Shown piece after piece: positions 32,030-41,318 of a DNA stretch of 64,000 bases. The position numbers and the translations under genes were made by a program. Source of the DNA: Methylobacterium sp. WL1 (GTDB taxonomy: Bacteria > Pseudomonadota > Alphaproteobacteria > Rhizobiales > Beijerinckiaceae); contig NZ_CP042823.1 in the NCBI RefSeq assembly GCF_008000895.1, positions 806,001 through 870,000 on the forward strand, read 5' to 3'. Each line of letters opens with the position of its first letter. Positions within the stretch are counted from its first letter, which is position 1. The notes below the pieces were generated by a model. The model ran no database searches, was not told the origin of the DNA, and worked only from the letters and a program-made list of their open reading frames with translations.

Positions 32030-32695
32030 CTATGCGCTCGGTGCGATGGGTGGAAGGCCGAACCGGTTCGGCTCCGCATCGCCGGCTTTTGCCAGCACCT
32101 GTACGATGAACCAGATCCAAAATCCGAAGGTGGCAACGCCAGTCAGCAAGGCGAGAGTGATGAACAAGGCAGGAACCCCGATCGCATGGCGGCTGTAAGA
32201 TGAGAGAAAGCCGATCGATGCACAAAGGAAGGACAGCGGAGTGAGGACGTAAGGTACGGCGTTCAGCCAACCGGATCGATTGACATCATGGCAGCGCTTG
32301 ATGCCGAGAGCGAGGCCGCACCACGCCGTAACAAAAAAAACGATTATGTTCACGCCTGGAATAAGGCCAAGAACAATGCTTACAATCATCAGCACTAAAA
32401 ATCCAAAGTTCCAATATTCACGACGTCCGATGCGGCCATTTGGATTAAAATAGAAAGCAACCCAATCTCGCTGGCGAACAGCTTTACTGAAGGCCGGTGA
32501 GAAAACCGGGGCTTGACCGGGGACAGGGTATATTTCGCGTGCCTCACCATCGACAACTATGAAGTCCACCGCATGACCAGCCCGTGTGCTTTTACTGTTC
32601 AGATCTGAACTTGAGAAACGATAGCGCTGACCGTCATCGCCCGAGATTGCGCCCGGCGCATTTGCTTCGGGTACTGCCAGAATATATCCGCGCAT
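32030..32695 (-). CDS. DUF805 membrane protein with N-terminal OB-like domain
   Basis: 221 residues. Residues 1-60 (MRGYILAVPEANAPGAISGD, then GQRYRFSSSDLN and VDFIVVDGEAREIYPV) look like the small cold-shock-like beta barrel sometimes fused to DUF805 proteins. Residues 75-210 are a DUF805 domain: a helix starting FNPNGRIGRREYW, then four membrane segments with the motif GIKRCHDVNRSGWLN. Function is unknown. The gene has lower GC than the ribosomal genes on either side, suggesting acquisition. It is the first of the foreign-looking genes at the split of the ribosomal cluster. Confidence 0.8.
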   Translation of the reverse strand: MRGYILAVPEANAPGAISGDDGQRYRFSSSDLNSKSTRAGHAVDFIVVDGEAREIYPVPGQAPVFSPAFSKAVRQRDWVAFYFNPNGRIGRREYWNFGFLVLMIVSIVLGLIPGVNIIVFFVTAWCGLALGIKRCHDVNRSGWLNAVPYVLTPLSFLCASIGFLSSYSRHAIGVPALFITLALLTGVATFGFWIWFIVQVLAKAGDAEPNRFGLPPIAPSA

Positions 32696-33050
32696 TCGTC
32701 AAACCTCTCGTTTTTGCTCCCGTTATCATTGGGATGCAGAGATCACGACAATGTGCCTGGGAAACCGTTCAGTCAACGCGAGAGGAGATGTCGATTTTTG
32801 GTGATCACAAATGTATATATTGAATTTCAATACCATATTAATCGATATCATATTACTAAGGTGATACGTTACATTATCTGGCTCGCCCTTCTGTTATCTC
32901 ATCGATTGATATTTTTTAACGCCCATAAACTCATCTCATTTCATTCGAACAGTCTCGGTCATACTAATAGAGTTTTACTTTTTAATATTAATATGATTGA
33001 ATTCATATTTTGGCGAGAGAATCCTCCATTTCACAGTCAGTGCTTAAGCA
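32696..33050. other. Very low-GC spacer
   Basis: About 355 bases; 32800-33020 is among the most AT-rich sequence in the window. The long frame on the plus strand has no recognisable domain, mixes Tyr/Ile/His-rich low-GC translation with unrelated sequence, and is unlikely to be a gene. It lies between the DUF805 gene and the transporter remnants. Confidence 0.55.
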
Positions 33051-33398
33051 ATGTCGGCAGAGCGCACTCCTACAGCCGATAAGGGCACAACCAACGAGAC
33101 CGTCCTGCGCCGGGACTTTTCGAACGCGACCGTGGTGGCGTTCGACGATACGCCCTTCGCCTTCGCGGCCCTGCGCAACGGCAACGTTCAGGCGAACACG
33201 CAGGACGGATCGAAGCTCGTCAATCTGCTGGCCACGGCTCCCGACAAAGAGAATCACGAGGTTCCGGCCTTCTCGATTTCCAACGACTACATCGGCGCCG
33301 GCATCCCGAAGGGTGAGACCCGCCTCCGCGCAGTGGTGGACGAGACGCTCCGGGAGCTGGAGGCCAGCGCGAAGGCTGCGGCGCTCTACGACCGCTGA
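33051..33398 (+). pseudogene. C-terminal remnant of an amino-acid ABC transporter binding protein
   Basis: From about 33078 the frame reads as the C-terminal third of a periplasmic amino-acid-binding protein: DKGTTNETVLRRDFSNATVV, FAFAALRNGNVQANTQDGSK, then FSISNDYIGAGIPKGETRLR and a final helix ending AALYDR. The expected N-terminal two thirds, with signal peptide and ligand pocket, are missing and replaced by low-GC DNA. Glutamate/aspartate-type proteins are the closest match in style. It stands directly before the broken permease, as in an intact transporter operon. No function is expected. Confidence 0.75.
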
Positions 33399-33467
33399 TT
33401 CGGCCCGAACACGACGTAGCCGCTGCCGTGCCTGTTCCGGATCGGCGACCACAGCTAGCCGACGGCG

Positions 33468-34154
33468 GTGAGTCCCTTCGGCGATCTGCTCGCGCCGCGC
33501 TACCTGGTCTGGCTGCTGCAGGGTTTCGGGGTCACCCTGGTCCTGTCTGCGTCGGTGTGCGTGGCCGGAACGGCGCTCGGCCTTGCCTTCTGCTGCCCGA
33601 AGGAGGCGGGGGGCCGGTTCGTGAAGGCGCGGAGTACCGCCTTTATCAACCTCACCCGGAACACGCCGTCGCTGGTGCAGCTGCTCTTCTGGTACTTCGG
33701 CGCCGTCGCGCTGATGCCGTCCTGGCTCACCGCCTGAGTGAATAGCCCACACGGCCTGGCCCTGGGGTCGGCCACCCTGCACCGGCCGGCCTACGAGACC
33801 CTGGCCGGCTTCCTCGGGCTGACGCTCTACGCCGCCGCCGACATCGCCGGGGAATGCCGGGCTGGCCTCGACGGCGTACGGCCTGCCCAGCGGGAGGCCG
33901 CTTTGGCCCTCCACCTGATCGATCTCCAGATCTTCCGCCAGATCGCGTTGCCGCTGGCCCTGCGCTTCGCCTGGCTGCCGGGGGTCGGCCAATATCTCAA
34001 CACCATCAAGGACACGTCGCTGACCATGACCATCGGCCTCGCCGAGCTGTCCTATGCGTCCCGGGAGGTGGAGACAGAGACCTTCCTGGCCTTCCAGGTT
34101 TTCGGCATCGCGACGCTCCTGGAGAGCCTCGAATCGAGCCAGATCGCGCCGTGA
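33468..34154 (+). pseudogene. Amino-acid ABC transporter permease, interrupted by in-frame stop
   Basis: One frame carries a HisM/GltJ-type permease in two pieces. 33468-33734 encodes LLQGFGVTLVLSASVCVAGT and FINLTRNTPSLVQLLFWYFG; a TGA at 33735-33737 stops it, at a place where TGG (Trp) would fit. The same frame continues through 34154 with the permease signature ECRAGLDGVRPAQREAALAL and GQYLNTIKDTSLTMTIGLAE. The C-terminal membrane segment is cut off after FGIATLL. Premature stop and lost end mark it as dead. Confidence 0.8.
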
Positions 34155-34448
34155 ACGGGCGCGGCTCGCGGCAGCCTGCTCCCAGCACCGCGCCGAAGGG
34201 CCATCAGGTCGAGACGAACCGCCGGACCCGGTCCGGTCTCGACCGCACCGCCCTCGAGCACCGCGTGATTCGGCATCGTCGAGGCCATCCGGGATGGTGC
34301 ATCCAACGTGGGCGCCGGAACGGGGGCGTGCCGGATCGGGGCAGGGGCCCGGCAACACGGTCTACGGAAGATTAAAGCGAACCGTCGAAATGTCCCGATC
34401 GTCGGACGGCCCGTGGGCCGGCCTCTGTGTGCGTCGAGGATGTTGCGT
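34155..34448. other. Spacer after the permease remnant
   Basis: About 290 bases. Frames running through it are extensions of the next gene or antisense frames without domains. I see no promoter that I can define. Confidence 0.4.
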
Positions 34449-34826
34449 ATGGGTTGCGTCGCGGTCAGCAACGTCGTCCCCTTCCGGCGGATCGCCCCCG
34501 CCTCCGCGGCAGGCGAGCGGGACGCCCGCAACCGCCGCCGCAGCGAGCAACGCTCGCTCATGGACGCGGTCTACGCCACCGGCAGCATGATCGTCGCCGC
34601 CGAGGACCGTGAGATCAAGCTCACCGCGTCCCGCTTGCAGGTCTACGGCTTCCTGACGATCGAGGAGGTGACCGAGGAGGGCGGCATGCGGCGCCTGCGC
34701 CCCTCGGAGGCGATCCGGGCCCGGTCCGAGCGTCCGTGGCGCCTGTCGAAGCCGGCCTACGGAAGCGCCGTGACGATCCCGAGCCTCGACGACTTCCTGT
34801 TCGAATCAGCGGGCCAGCCCTTCTGA
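34449..34826 (+). CDS. Hypothetical protein
   Basis: 125 residues from MGCVAVSNVVPFRRIAP (ATG at 34449); an ATG three codons earlier is possible. A basic linker (RNRRRSEQ) is followed by a folded-looking part: LMDAVYATGSMIVAAEDREI, KLTASRLQVYGFLTIEEVTE, and an ending IPSLDDFLFESAGQPF. No membrane segment, signal peptide or known motif. I do not recognise it. It is the last gene before rplN, separated by about 475 bases. Confidence 0.5.
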   Translation: MGCVAVSNVVPFRRIAPASAAGERDARNRRRSEQRSLMDAVYATGSMIVAAEDREIKLTASRLQVYGFLTIEEVTEEGGMRRLRPSEAIRARSERPWRLSKPAYGSAVTIPSLDDFLFESAGQPF

Positions 34827-35182
34827 AGCCCTGAACGCCCGAGAGAGCCCAGCCGCCGCGCGAGGCTGCGCGGCGGACATGGCTGTGGTGTCGTTTCGAT
34901 TTGTCGGCCGCCCCGTCTCGCCGCCCAGCCGCCGCGGAGACATCCTGGCGGAAGCCGTCCTCGACGCGCCGGACGCACATCGATAAGCCCGTGGTCGGCC
35001 GCGCCGGGACACCACGCTGCGCCAGCCATCGAATCGCCCCGACCGCGCCCGATCCCCCCCGATCCCACCGGCGAATGTGTCGCGATCGGCTTGCCTTTCG
35101 GGGCAGCCCGTAGTATCCGCCCGGCCTTCGCGACATTTCGATGGGTGCTCGCACCCTGTGAACGCGGTGACCGCGCCGGCGT
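34827..35182. other. Spacer upstream of the rplN operon
   Basis: No gene is supported. It is GC-rich and, with the next 120 bases, must hold the promoter that drives the right half of the ribosomal cluster. TTGCCT at 35091 and TAGTAT at 35111 are only 14 bases apart, too close for a normal promoter. Confidence 0.45.
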
Positions 35183-35210
35183 CTCGGACGCCGCAAGCGC
35201 GGTCTATACC
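35183..35210 (+). promoter_or_regulatory. Candidate promoter of the rplN operon
   Basis: A -10-like CTATACC at 35204-35210 lies 16 bases after a weak -35-like CTCGGA (35183-35188), about 95 bases before rplN. The -35 matches poorly, so this is a guess at where a strong promoter must exist. Confidence 0.3.
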
Positions 35211-35302
35211 ATGAGCCGGGGACATCAGATCCCCATCAGGCGTCGTCCGCCGGGCAATACCGTCCGTGTGCGGAAACCCGCCTGAAACAAGGAGTCACGC
35301 AC

Positions 35303-35671
35303 GTGATCCAGATGCAGACGAATCTGGACGTCGCCGACAACTCGGGTGCACGCCGTGTGATGTGCATCAAGGTTCTCGGCGGGTCGAAGCGGAAGTATGC
35401 CGGCGTTGGCGATGTCATCGTCGTGTCGGTCAAGGAGGCGATCCCGCGCGGTCGCGTCAAGAAGGGCGACGTCATGAAGGCGGTCGTCGTTCGCACGGCC
35501 AAGGCCGTGAAGCGCGTCGACGGGTCGGTGATCCGCTTCGACAAGAACGCTGCGGTCCTGATCAACAATCAGAAAGAGCCGATCGGCACCCGCATCTTCG
35601 GACCGGTGCCGCGCGAGCTGCGCGCGCGCAACCACATGAAGATCATCTCGCTGGCGCCGGAGGTGCTGTGA
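35303..35671 (+). CDS. rplN: 50S ribosomal protein L14
   Basis: 122 residues starting [20 protein letters not shown], normal for L14, with the C-terminal signature [20 protein letters not shown]14 forms the bridge to the small subunit and binds RsfS. The start is a GTG or ATG context (GTGATCCAGATG); the listed one uses GTG at 35303. It heads the rightward half of the cluster, whereas rpsQ would normally precede it. Its stop overlaps the rplX start (TGATG). Confidence 0.97.
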   Translation: MIQMQTNLDVADNSGARRVMCIKVLGGSKRKYAGVGDVIVVSVKEAIPRGRVKKGDVMKAVVVRTAKAVKRVDGSVIRFDKNAAVLINNQKEPIGTRIFGPVPRELRARNHMKIISLAPEVL

Positions 35672-35985
35672 TGGCCGCGAAGATCAAGAAGGGCGACAAG
35701 GTCGTCGTACTCACCGGCCGCGATTCCGGTCGCTCGGGCGAAGTCATCCAGGTTCTGCCGAAGGAAGGCCGCGCTTTCGTGCGTGGCATCAACCTAGTCA
35801 AGAAGCACCAGAAGCAGACGCAGAACCAGGAAGGCGGCATCATCTCCAAGGAGGCCGCCATCCAACTCTCGAACATCGCGGTCGCCGATGCCAACGGCAA
35901 GCCGACCCGCGTGGGTTTCCGCATCCTCGAAGACGGGCGCAAGGTCCGATTCGCCAAGAGCACGGGGGATCAGATCGATGGCTGA
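35671..35985 (+). CDS. rplX: 50S ribosomal protein L24
   Basis: 104 residues from [18 protein letters not shown], containing the KOW motif, and the signature [18 protein letters not shown]24 starts 50S assembly. The ATG shares a base with the rplN stop, and the end overlaps the rplE start by eight bases, so all three are coupled. Confidence 0.97.
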   Translation: MAAKIKKGDKVVVLTGRDSGRSGEVIQVLPKEGRAFVRGINLVKKHQKQTQNQEGGIISKEAAIQLSNIAVADANGKPTRVGFRILEDGRKVRFAKSTGDQIDG

Positions 35986-36544
35986 GGCCGACAAGAACGC
36001 CTACACCCCGCGCCTGCGCAAGCACTACGACGAAGTGGTGCGCCAGAAGCTGATCGAGGAGTTCGGGTACAAGAACCCGATGCAGGTCCCGCAGATCGAG
36101 AAGATCGTCATCAACATGGGCGTCGGCGAGTCCACCGCTGACTCCAAGAAGGCGACCGTGGCGGCTGGCGACCTCGCGCTCATCGCCGGCCAGAAGCCGG
36201 TGATCACCCGGGCCCGCAAGGCCATCGCGACCTTCAAGGTCCGTGAAGGCATGCCGATCGGTTGCAAGGTGACGCTGCGCAAGCAGCGCATGTACGAGTT
36301 CATGGATCGCCTGATCACGATCGCGCTGCCGCGCGTCCGCGATTTCCGCGGCCTGAACCCGCGCTCGTTCGACGGCCGCGGCAACTACGCCCTGGGTCTC
36401 AAGGAGCACCTCGTGTTCCCGGAGATCTCTTACGACAAGGCCGAGCAGATGTGGGGCATGGACATCGTCGTGGCGACCACCGCCCAGACTGATGCCGAGG
36501 CCAAGGCACTGCTCGCCGCCTTCCAGTTCCCGTTCCGGCAGTGA
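35978..36544 (+). CDS. rplE: 50S ribosomal protein L5
   Basis: 188 residues from [20 protein letters not shown] (ATG at 35978). [19 protein letters not shown] and the Pro/Phe-rich loop [19 protein letters not shown] are conserved. L5 binds 5S rRNA and contacts P-site tRNA. It overlaps the rplX end; frames extending further upstream are not homologous. Confidence 0.97.
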   Translation: MAEADKNAYTPRLRKHYDEVVRQKLIEEFGYKNPMQVPQIEKIVINMGVGESTADSKKATVAAGDLALIAGQKPVITRARKAIATFKVREGMPIGCKVTLRKQRMYEFMDRLITIALPRVRDFRGLNPRSFDGRGNYALGLKEHLVFPEISYDKAEQMWGMDIVVATTAQTDAEAKALLAAFQFPFRQ

Positions 36545-36584
36545 GGCCCTCGCGCCTCATACGCGGACACCGGAGATAGACCAC

Positions 36585-36890
36585 ATGTCGAAGAAAAGCT
36601 CAGTCGAGAAGAATGAGGCCCGCAAGACGCTGGTGAAGCGTTTCGCGGCCAAGCGGAAGGCGCTGCTGGACATCGCCAACAACGACACCCTCGAGATGGA
36701 GGAGCGCTTCGAGGCGCGCCTTAAGCTCGCGGAACTGCCGCGCAACTCGTCGGCCACCCGCATCCGCAACCGCTGCGGCATGACTGGCCGGCCCCGCGCG
36801 TTCTATCGCAAGATGGGCATCTCGCGCATCGCGCTGCGGGAGCTTGGCAACCGGGGCCTGATCCCCGGCCTGGTCAAGTCGAGCTGGTAA
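36585..36890 (+). CDS. rpsN: 30S ribosomal protein S14, zinc-free long form
   Basis: 101 residues from [20 protein letters not shown] (ATG at 36585). This is the long form without zinc-binding Cys residues: only one Cys is present in the segment [21 protein letters not shown]14 is a late-assembling head protein. It lies 40 bases after rplE and 10 before rpsH. Confidence 0.97.
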   Translation: MSKKSSVEKNEARKTLVKRFAAKRKALLDIANNDTLEMEERFEARLKLAELPRNSSATRIRNRCGMTGRPRAFYRKMGISRIALRELGNRGLIPGLVKSSW

Positions 36891-36900
36891 GGAGGTCCCC

Positions 36901-37296
36901 ATGGTCAACGATCCCGTGGGTGACATGCTCACCCGTATCCGCAACGGCCAGCTTCGCCGTCGCAACGTCGTTCAGACACCCGGCTCGCGCCTGCGCGCCA
37001 ACGTCCTGAACGTCCTGAAGTCCGAGGGCTACATCCGCGACTACGCGGCGACCGACCTCGGCAACGGCCGTACCGAGTTCGCCATCGAGCTCAAGTACTA
37101 CGACGGCCGCCCGGTGATCCGCGAAATCAAGCGCGTTTCGAAGCCGGGTCGTCGGGTCTACTCGTCGGTCGGTGATCTGCCGCACGTGGCCGACGGCCTC
37201 GGCGTCACCATCGTCTCCACACCGCAGGGCGTCATGGCCGACCACGAGGCGCGTGAGCGCAACGTCGGCGGTGAAGTGCTCTGCACCGTATTCTGA
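36901..37296 (+). CDS. rpsH: 30S ribosomal protein S8
   Basis: 131 residues: [17 protein letters not shown] at the start, and the C-terminal signature [21 protein letters not shown]8 binds the central domain of 16S rRNA, and in E. coli represses the spc operon. GGAGG stands 5 bases before the ATG. Confidence 0.98.
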   Translation: MVNDPVGDMLTRIRNGQLRRRNVVQTPGSRLRANVLNVLKSEGYIRDYAATDLGNGRTEFAIELKYYDGRPVIREIKRVSKPGRRVYSSVGDLPHVADGLGVTIVSTPQGVMADHEARERNVGGEVLCTVF

Positions 37297-37318
37297 TCGG
37301 GACGGAGGAGGTTATCCC

Positions 37319-37852
37319 ATGTCTCGCGTAGGCAAGAAGCCCGTTCCCGTGCCGGCCGGCGTCACCGCCACCGTCACCGGTCAGACGGTGAAGATGAAGG
37401 GCTCTAAGGGCGAGCTGCAGTTCGACGTCCCCACGCTGGTCAGCGTGGAGATGAAGGACGGCGCGATCTCGGTCGAGCCGATCAACCAGTCCAAGCCGGC
37501 CCGTTCCCTGTGGGGCACGTCGCGGGCTCAGATCGCCAACATCGCCGAGGGCGTGTCGAAGGGCTTCGAAAAGAAGCTTGAGATCACGGGCGTCGGTTAT
37601 CGTGCGGCGATGGCCGGTAAGGCCCTCAAGCTGTCGCTCGGCTACAGCCACGACATCGAGTACGCGATCCCCGCCGGGATCACGATCGTTACCCCGAAGC
37701 CCACCGAGATCACGATCACCGGGATCAACCGCCAGCAGGTCGGTCAGGTCGCCGCCGAGATCCGCGATTACCGCGGACCCGAGCCCTACAAGGGCAAGGG
37801 CGTGAAGTACGCGGGCGAGTTCATCTTCCGCAAGGAAGGCAAGAAGAAGTAA
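37319..37852 (+). CDS. rplF: 50S ribosomal protein L6
   Basis: 177 residues from [15 protein letters not shown] (ATG at 37319). It has two related domains and the signature [21 protein letters not shown]6 lies near the elongation-factor binding site. GGAGGAGG precedes the start, and the gene is followed 10 bases later by rplR. Confidence 0.98.
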   Translation: MSRVGKKPVPVPAGVTATVTGQTVKMKGSKGELQFDVPTLVSVEMKDGAISVEPINQSKPARSLWGTSRAQIANIAEGVSKGFEKKLEITGVGYRAAMAGKALKLSLGYSHDIEYAIPAGITIVTPKPTEITITGINRQQVGQVAAEIRDYRGPEPYKGKGVKYAGEFIFRKEGKKK

Positions 37853-37862
37853 GGAGGGCATC

Positions 37863-38225
37863 ATGTCTCGCAAGCTCGAAGCCCTCGATCGCCGCAAGGC
37901 GCGCGTCCGTCGCGCGCTGCGGGCGGCCGCCAACGGCCGTCCGCGGCTCTCGGTGTTCCGCTCGTCGAAGCAGATCTACGTGCAGGTCATCGACGACGTC
38001 GCCGGCAAGACGCTGGCCGCCGCCTCGTCGATCGACAAGGCACTCAAGGGTGAACTCAAGACCGGCGCCGATGTCGCCGCCGCCAAGGCGGTGGGCAAGC
38101 TGGTGGCCGAGCGCGCCAAGGCCGCGGGCGTCACGAAGGTGATCTTCGACCGCTCCGGCTACATCTACCACGGCCGCGTCGCAGCCGTGGCCGAGGCCGC
38201 CCGCGAAGGCGGCCTGGAGTTCTAA
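37863..38225 (+). CDS. rplR: 50S ribosomal protein L18
   Basis: 120 residues, [19 protein letters not shown] to the C-terminal [21 protein letters not shown]18 binds 5S rRNA with L5 and L25. The gap to rpsE is 113 bases, unusually wide for this operon, and contains a hairpin. Confidence 0.98.
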   Translation: MSRKLEALDRRKARVRRALRAAANGRPRLSVFRSSKQIYVQVIDDVAGKTLAAASSIDKALKGELKTGADVAAAKAVGKLVAERAKAAGVTKVIFDRSGYIYHGRVAAVAEAAREGGLEF

Positions 38226-38268
38226 GGGAACTCACCCCGCGCGGCGTGATACCCGCGCGGCCATTCCC
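38226..38268 (+). repeat. Intergenic hairpin between rplR and rpsE
   Basis: An outer stem GGGAA/TTCCC (38226-38230 with 38264-38268) encloses an inner stem of two CCGCGCGG copies (38237-38244, 38253-38260). No T run follows. It may be an RNA processing or regulatory element. Confidence 0.45.
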
Positions 38269-38338
38269 TCCCGTTTCCGGCGAGGGGAATCGAGCGAGCG
38301 GGTCCGAGGATCCGCGCTAGTGAGATAGGTTAGACAAC

Positions 38339-38926
38339 ATGGCACGTGAACGGGAAGGCGGGGGCCGCGGCCGCCGCGACGAGCGCGAGGAGCGCGACAG
38401 CGAATTCGTGGACAAGCTCGTCCACATCAACCGCGTCGCCAAGGTGGTGAAGGGTGGCCGTCGCTTCGGCTTCGCAGCCCTCGTCGTCGTCGGCGACCAG
38501 AAGGGCCGCGTCGGCTTCGGCCACGGCAAGGCCCGTGAGGTGCCTGAGGCGATCCGCAAGGCGACCGAGGCGGCCAAGCGCGGCCTGATCCGGGTGTCGC
38601 TGCGCGAGGGTCGGACCCTGCACCACGACGTGAACGGCCGCCACGGCGCCGGCAAGGTGATCCTCCGTGCGGCTCCGCAGGGTACCGGCATCATCGCCGG
38701 CGGCCCGATGCGCGCGGTGTTCGAGACGCTCGGCATGCAGGACGTTGTCGCGAAGTCGCTCGGCTCCTCCAACCCCTACAACCTCGTGCGCGCCACCTTC
38801 GAGGCGCTTAAGAACGAGGACAGCCCGCGCTCCGTGGCGGCCCGCCGCGGCATCAAGGTTTCGAGCCTCCAGGCCCGTCGCCGCGACGCCGATCCGGCCG
38901 ACCAGTCCGAAGCTGCGGTCGCGTAA
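38339..38926 (+). CDS. rpsE: 30S ribosomal protein S5
   Basis: 195 residues. A charged N-terminal extension ([20 protein letters not shown]) is followed by the double-stranded RNA-binding fold with [20 protein letters not shown] and the C-terminal domain with [20 protein letters not shown]5 helps decoding fidelity. It is followed after 12 bases by rpmD. Confidence 0.98.
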   Translation: MAREREGGGRGRRDEREERDSEFVDKLVHINRVAKVVKGGRRFGFAALVVVGDQKGRVGFGHGKAREVPEAIRKATEAAKRGLIRVSLREGRTLHHDVNGRHGAGKVILRAAPQGTGIIAGGPMRAVFETLGMQDVVAKSLGSSNPYNLVRATFEALKNEDSPRSVAARRGIKVSSLQARRRDADPADQSEAAVA

Positions 38927-38938
38927 GGGGAGGGTCCG

Positions 38939-39130
38939 ATGGCACAGAAGACCGTCCGTATCGAGCAGATCGGCTCGCCGATCCGCCAGGAGGCCAGCCA
39001 GCGCCAGACGCTGATCGGCCTGAAGCTCAACAAGCTCCACCGCGTGTCCGAGCTGGAGGATACCCCCTCCGTGCGCGGCATGATCCGCAAGGTTGCGCAC
39101 CTCGTGCGCGTCCACGGCGACGTGGCGTGA
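38939..39130 (+). CDS. rpmD: 50S ribosomal protein L30
   Basis: 63 residues: [20 protein letters not shown], then [20 protein letters not shown]. It is the short bacterial form. GGGGAGGG precedes the start, and rplO begins 10 bases after the stop. Confidence 0.96.
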   Translation: MAQKTVRIEQIGSPIRQEASQRQTLIGLKLNKLHRVSELEDTPSVRGMIRKVAHLVRVHGDVA

Positions 39131-39140
39131 GGAGGCACCG

Positions 39141-39647
39141 ATGAAGCTCAACGAGATCAGCGACAATCCCGGCGCAACCAAGAATCGGATGCGTGTCGGT
39201 CGGGGCATCGGCTCCGGCAAGGGCAAGACCGCCGGCCGCGGCGTGAAGGGTCAGAAGGCCCGGACCGGCGTGTCCATCAAGGGCTTCGAGGGCGGTCAGA
39301 TGCCGCTGCATCGGCGCCTGCCGAAGCGTGGCTTCAACAACCTCTACGCCCAGGATCTGAACGAGGTGAACCTCGGCCGGATCCAGGAGGCGGTGGACGC
39401 CGGTAAGCTCGACAAGGCCGCGACCGTCACGGTCGACAGCCTCGTCACCGCCGGCATCATCGCCCGGGCCCGTGACGGCGTGAAGCTGCTCGGCGTCGGC
39501 GAGCTGACCGCGAAGCTCAGCTTTGAGGTCACCCGCGCTTCCAAGTCCGCCATCGAGGCGGTCGAGAAGGCCGGCGGCTCGGTCAGCGTCGCATTCGCCA
39601 CCGGCGTGTCGACCCGCGGCGGCGCCAAGGCCGAGGCCACGGCCTGA
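39141..39647 (+). CDS. rplO: 50S ribosomal protein L15
   Basis: 168 residues from [19 protein letters not shown] (ATG at 39141, after GAGGAGG). The Gly-rich rRNA-binding N terminus ([20 protein letters not shown]) is typical. Downstream, a hairpin and a T-rich terminator separate it from secY, so the transcript may partly end here. Confidence 0.97.
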   Translation: MKLNEISDNPGATKNRMRVGRGIGSGKGKTAGRGVKGQKARTGVSIKGFEGGQMPLHRRLPKRGFNNLYAQDLNEVNLGRIQEAVDAGKLDKAATVTVDSLVTAGIIARARDGVKLLGVGELTAKLSFEVTRASKSAIEAVEKAGGSVSVAFATGVSTRGGAKAEATA

Positions 39648-39665
39648 CGGCCGGCATGGGAGCGA

Positions 39666-39693
39666 CGCGGGGCCCCGTTGCACGGTCCCCGCG
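39666..39693 (+). repeat. First hairpin after rplO
   Basis: CGCGGGG (39666-39672) pairs with CCCCGCG (39687-39693); the inner CCG/CGG extends the stem around TTGCA. Confidence 0.45.
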
Positions 39694-39717
39694 CACCCTT
39701 TAAGCCGATCCTTCGAG

Positions 39718-39750
39718 CGGCGGCCCTGCGACCACGCGGGCCGCCGTTTT
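39718..39750 (+). terminator. Intrinsic terminator between rplO and secY
   Basis: Perfect 9-base arms CGGCGGCCC (39718-39726) and GGGCCGCCG (39738-39746) with an 11-base loop, followed directly by TTTT. This is the best-formed terminator in the ribosomal cluster, and it lies inside the classical spc operon, 71 bases after rplO and 52 before secY. Confidence 0.6.
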
Positions 39751-39801
39751 CAATTCATCCGGGCGCCGTTCGCCCGGCGACACTCCCAGGACGCGACGCT
39801 T

Positions 39802-41148
39802 ATGGCCTCAGCCGCCGAGCAGCTTGCCGCCAACCTCAATTTCGGTGCCATCGCGAAGGCCGATGAGCTGAAGAAGCGCATCTGGTTCACGCTCGGCGCC
39901 CTCGTGGTGTTCCGGCTGGGCACCTACATCCCGATCCCCGGCATCGATCCGGAGCAGTTCGCCCGGAACTTCCAGCAGCAGGCCGGCGGCGTGCTCGGGC
40001 TGTTCAACATGTTCTCCGGCGGTGCCGTCGAGCGCATGGCGATCTTCGCCCTCAACATCATGCCGTACATCTCGGCCTCGATCATCGTTCAGCTGCTCAC
40101 CTCGGTGATCCCGAGCCTGGAAGCGCTGAAGAAGGAGGGTGAGTCCGGCCGTAAGGTGATCAACCAGTACACCCGCTACCTCACGGTGGTGCTGGCGCTT
40201 GTGCAGTCCTGGGGCATCGCGATCGGTCTCCAGAGCTCGTCCGCGGCCATCGATCCCGGCCCGTTCTTCCTGGCCTCGACGGTGATCACGCTGACCGGCG
40301 GCACCCTGTTCCTGATGTGGGTCGGCGAGCAGATCACCTCGCGCGGCATCGGCAACGGCTCGTCGCTGATCATCTTCGCCGGCATCGTCGCCCACCTCCC
40401 GGTCGCGATCGCGGGCGCTCTCGAGCTCGGCCGCACCGGCGCGCTATCGCCGATCATCATCCTGGGCGTCGCCGTGGCGGCCGTGGTGTTGGTCTACTTC
40501 ATCGTGTTCATGGAGCGCGCCCAGCGCCGCCTGCTCATCAATTACCCGAAGCGCCAGGTCGGCAACCGCATGTACGAGGGCCAGACCTCGTTCCTGCCGT
40601 TGAAGCTCAACACGTCGGGTGTGATCCCGCCGATCTTCGCCTCGTCGCTCCTGCTCCTGCCGGCCACCGCGGCGAGCTTCTCCGCCAATGGCGGCAGCAC
40701 CGGCTGGCTTGGCACCGTGACGGCCTATCTGGGCCACGGGACGCCACTGTTCATGGCGCTCTACGCGGCGCTGATCATCTTCTTCACGTTCTTCTACACC
40801 GCAGTGGTCTTCAATCCGCAGGAGACGGCCGACAACCTGAAGAAGCATGGCGGCTTCATCCCGGGCATCCGTCCGGGCGAGCGCACCGCGGCCTTCATCG
40901 ACAAGGTGCTGACCCGGATCACGGTGATCGGCGCCCTGTACCTGACTCTCGTCTGCCTCTGCCCCGAGATCCTGTCGTCCTACGCCTCGGCGAGCCTTGG
41001 CTTCGGCGGGACCTCGCTGCTGATCGTGGTCTCGGTGACCATGGACACGGTCGCTCAGATCCACGGGCATCTGATGGCGCATCAGTACGAGGGCCTCGTG
41101 AAGAAGGCCAAGCTGCGTGGCGCCTCGACCACGCAACGCCGCCGCTGA
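39802..41148 (+). CDS. secY: Preprotein translocase subunit SecY
   Basis: 448 residues from MASAAEQLAANLNFGAIAKA (ATG at 39802), with ten membrane segments. GTYIPIPGIDPEQF and the plug region GGAVERMAIFALNIMPYISA are conserved; the cytoplasmic loop GFIPGIRPGERTAAFIDKVL interacts with SecA and the ribosome. SecY is the channel of the SecYEG translocon. It lies between a terminator and adk, and so may have its own promoter. Confidence 0.98.
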   Translation: MASAAEQLAANLNFGAIAKADELKKRIWFTLGALVVFRLGTYIPIPGIDPEQFARNFQQQAGGVLGLFNMFSGGAVERMAIFALNIMPYISASIIVQLLTSVIPSLEALKKEGESGRKVINQYTRYLTVVLALVQSWGIAIGLQSSSAAIDPGPFFLASTVITLTGGTLFLMWVGEQITSRGIGNGSSLIIFAGIVAHLPVAIAGALELGRTGALSPIIILGVAVAAVVLVYFIVFMERAQRRLLINYPKRQVGNRMYEGQTSFLPLKLNTSGVIPPIFASSLLLLPATAASFSANGGSTGWLGTVTAYLGHGTPLFMALYAALIIFFTFFYTAVVFNPQETADNLKKHGGFIPGIRPGERTAAFIDKVLTRITVIGALYLTLVCLCPEILSSYASASLGFGGTSLLIVVSVTMDTVAQIHGHLMAHQYEGLVKKAKLRGASTTQRRR

Positions 41149-41318
41149 GCCTGCTACAGAGGCGGGACGAAGCCACCGCCGCGCCCGCCTCTCAGCAAAA
41201 GGTCTGGATGCCTCCTGGCCCGGGACCGACTAGAAAAACCCGAGACGGGCGATGCCGGGGAGGCTTCGCCAACCGCCGCTTGTGCCCGTAGAGAGTCGGG
41301 CAGGACGAGGACAACGCC

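Noticed and set aside
32714..33082. 122-codon plus-strand frame in the low-GC spacer
   Set aside because: Composition changes abruptly along the frame, there is no ribosome binding site and no domain, and it overlaps the transporter remnant.
35091..35116. TTGCCT and TAGTAT as promoter of rplN
   Set aside because: The spacing is only 14 bases.
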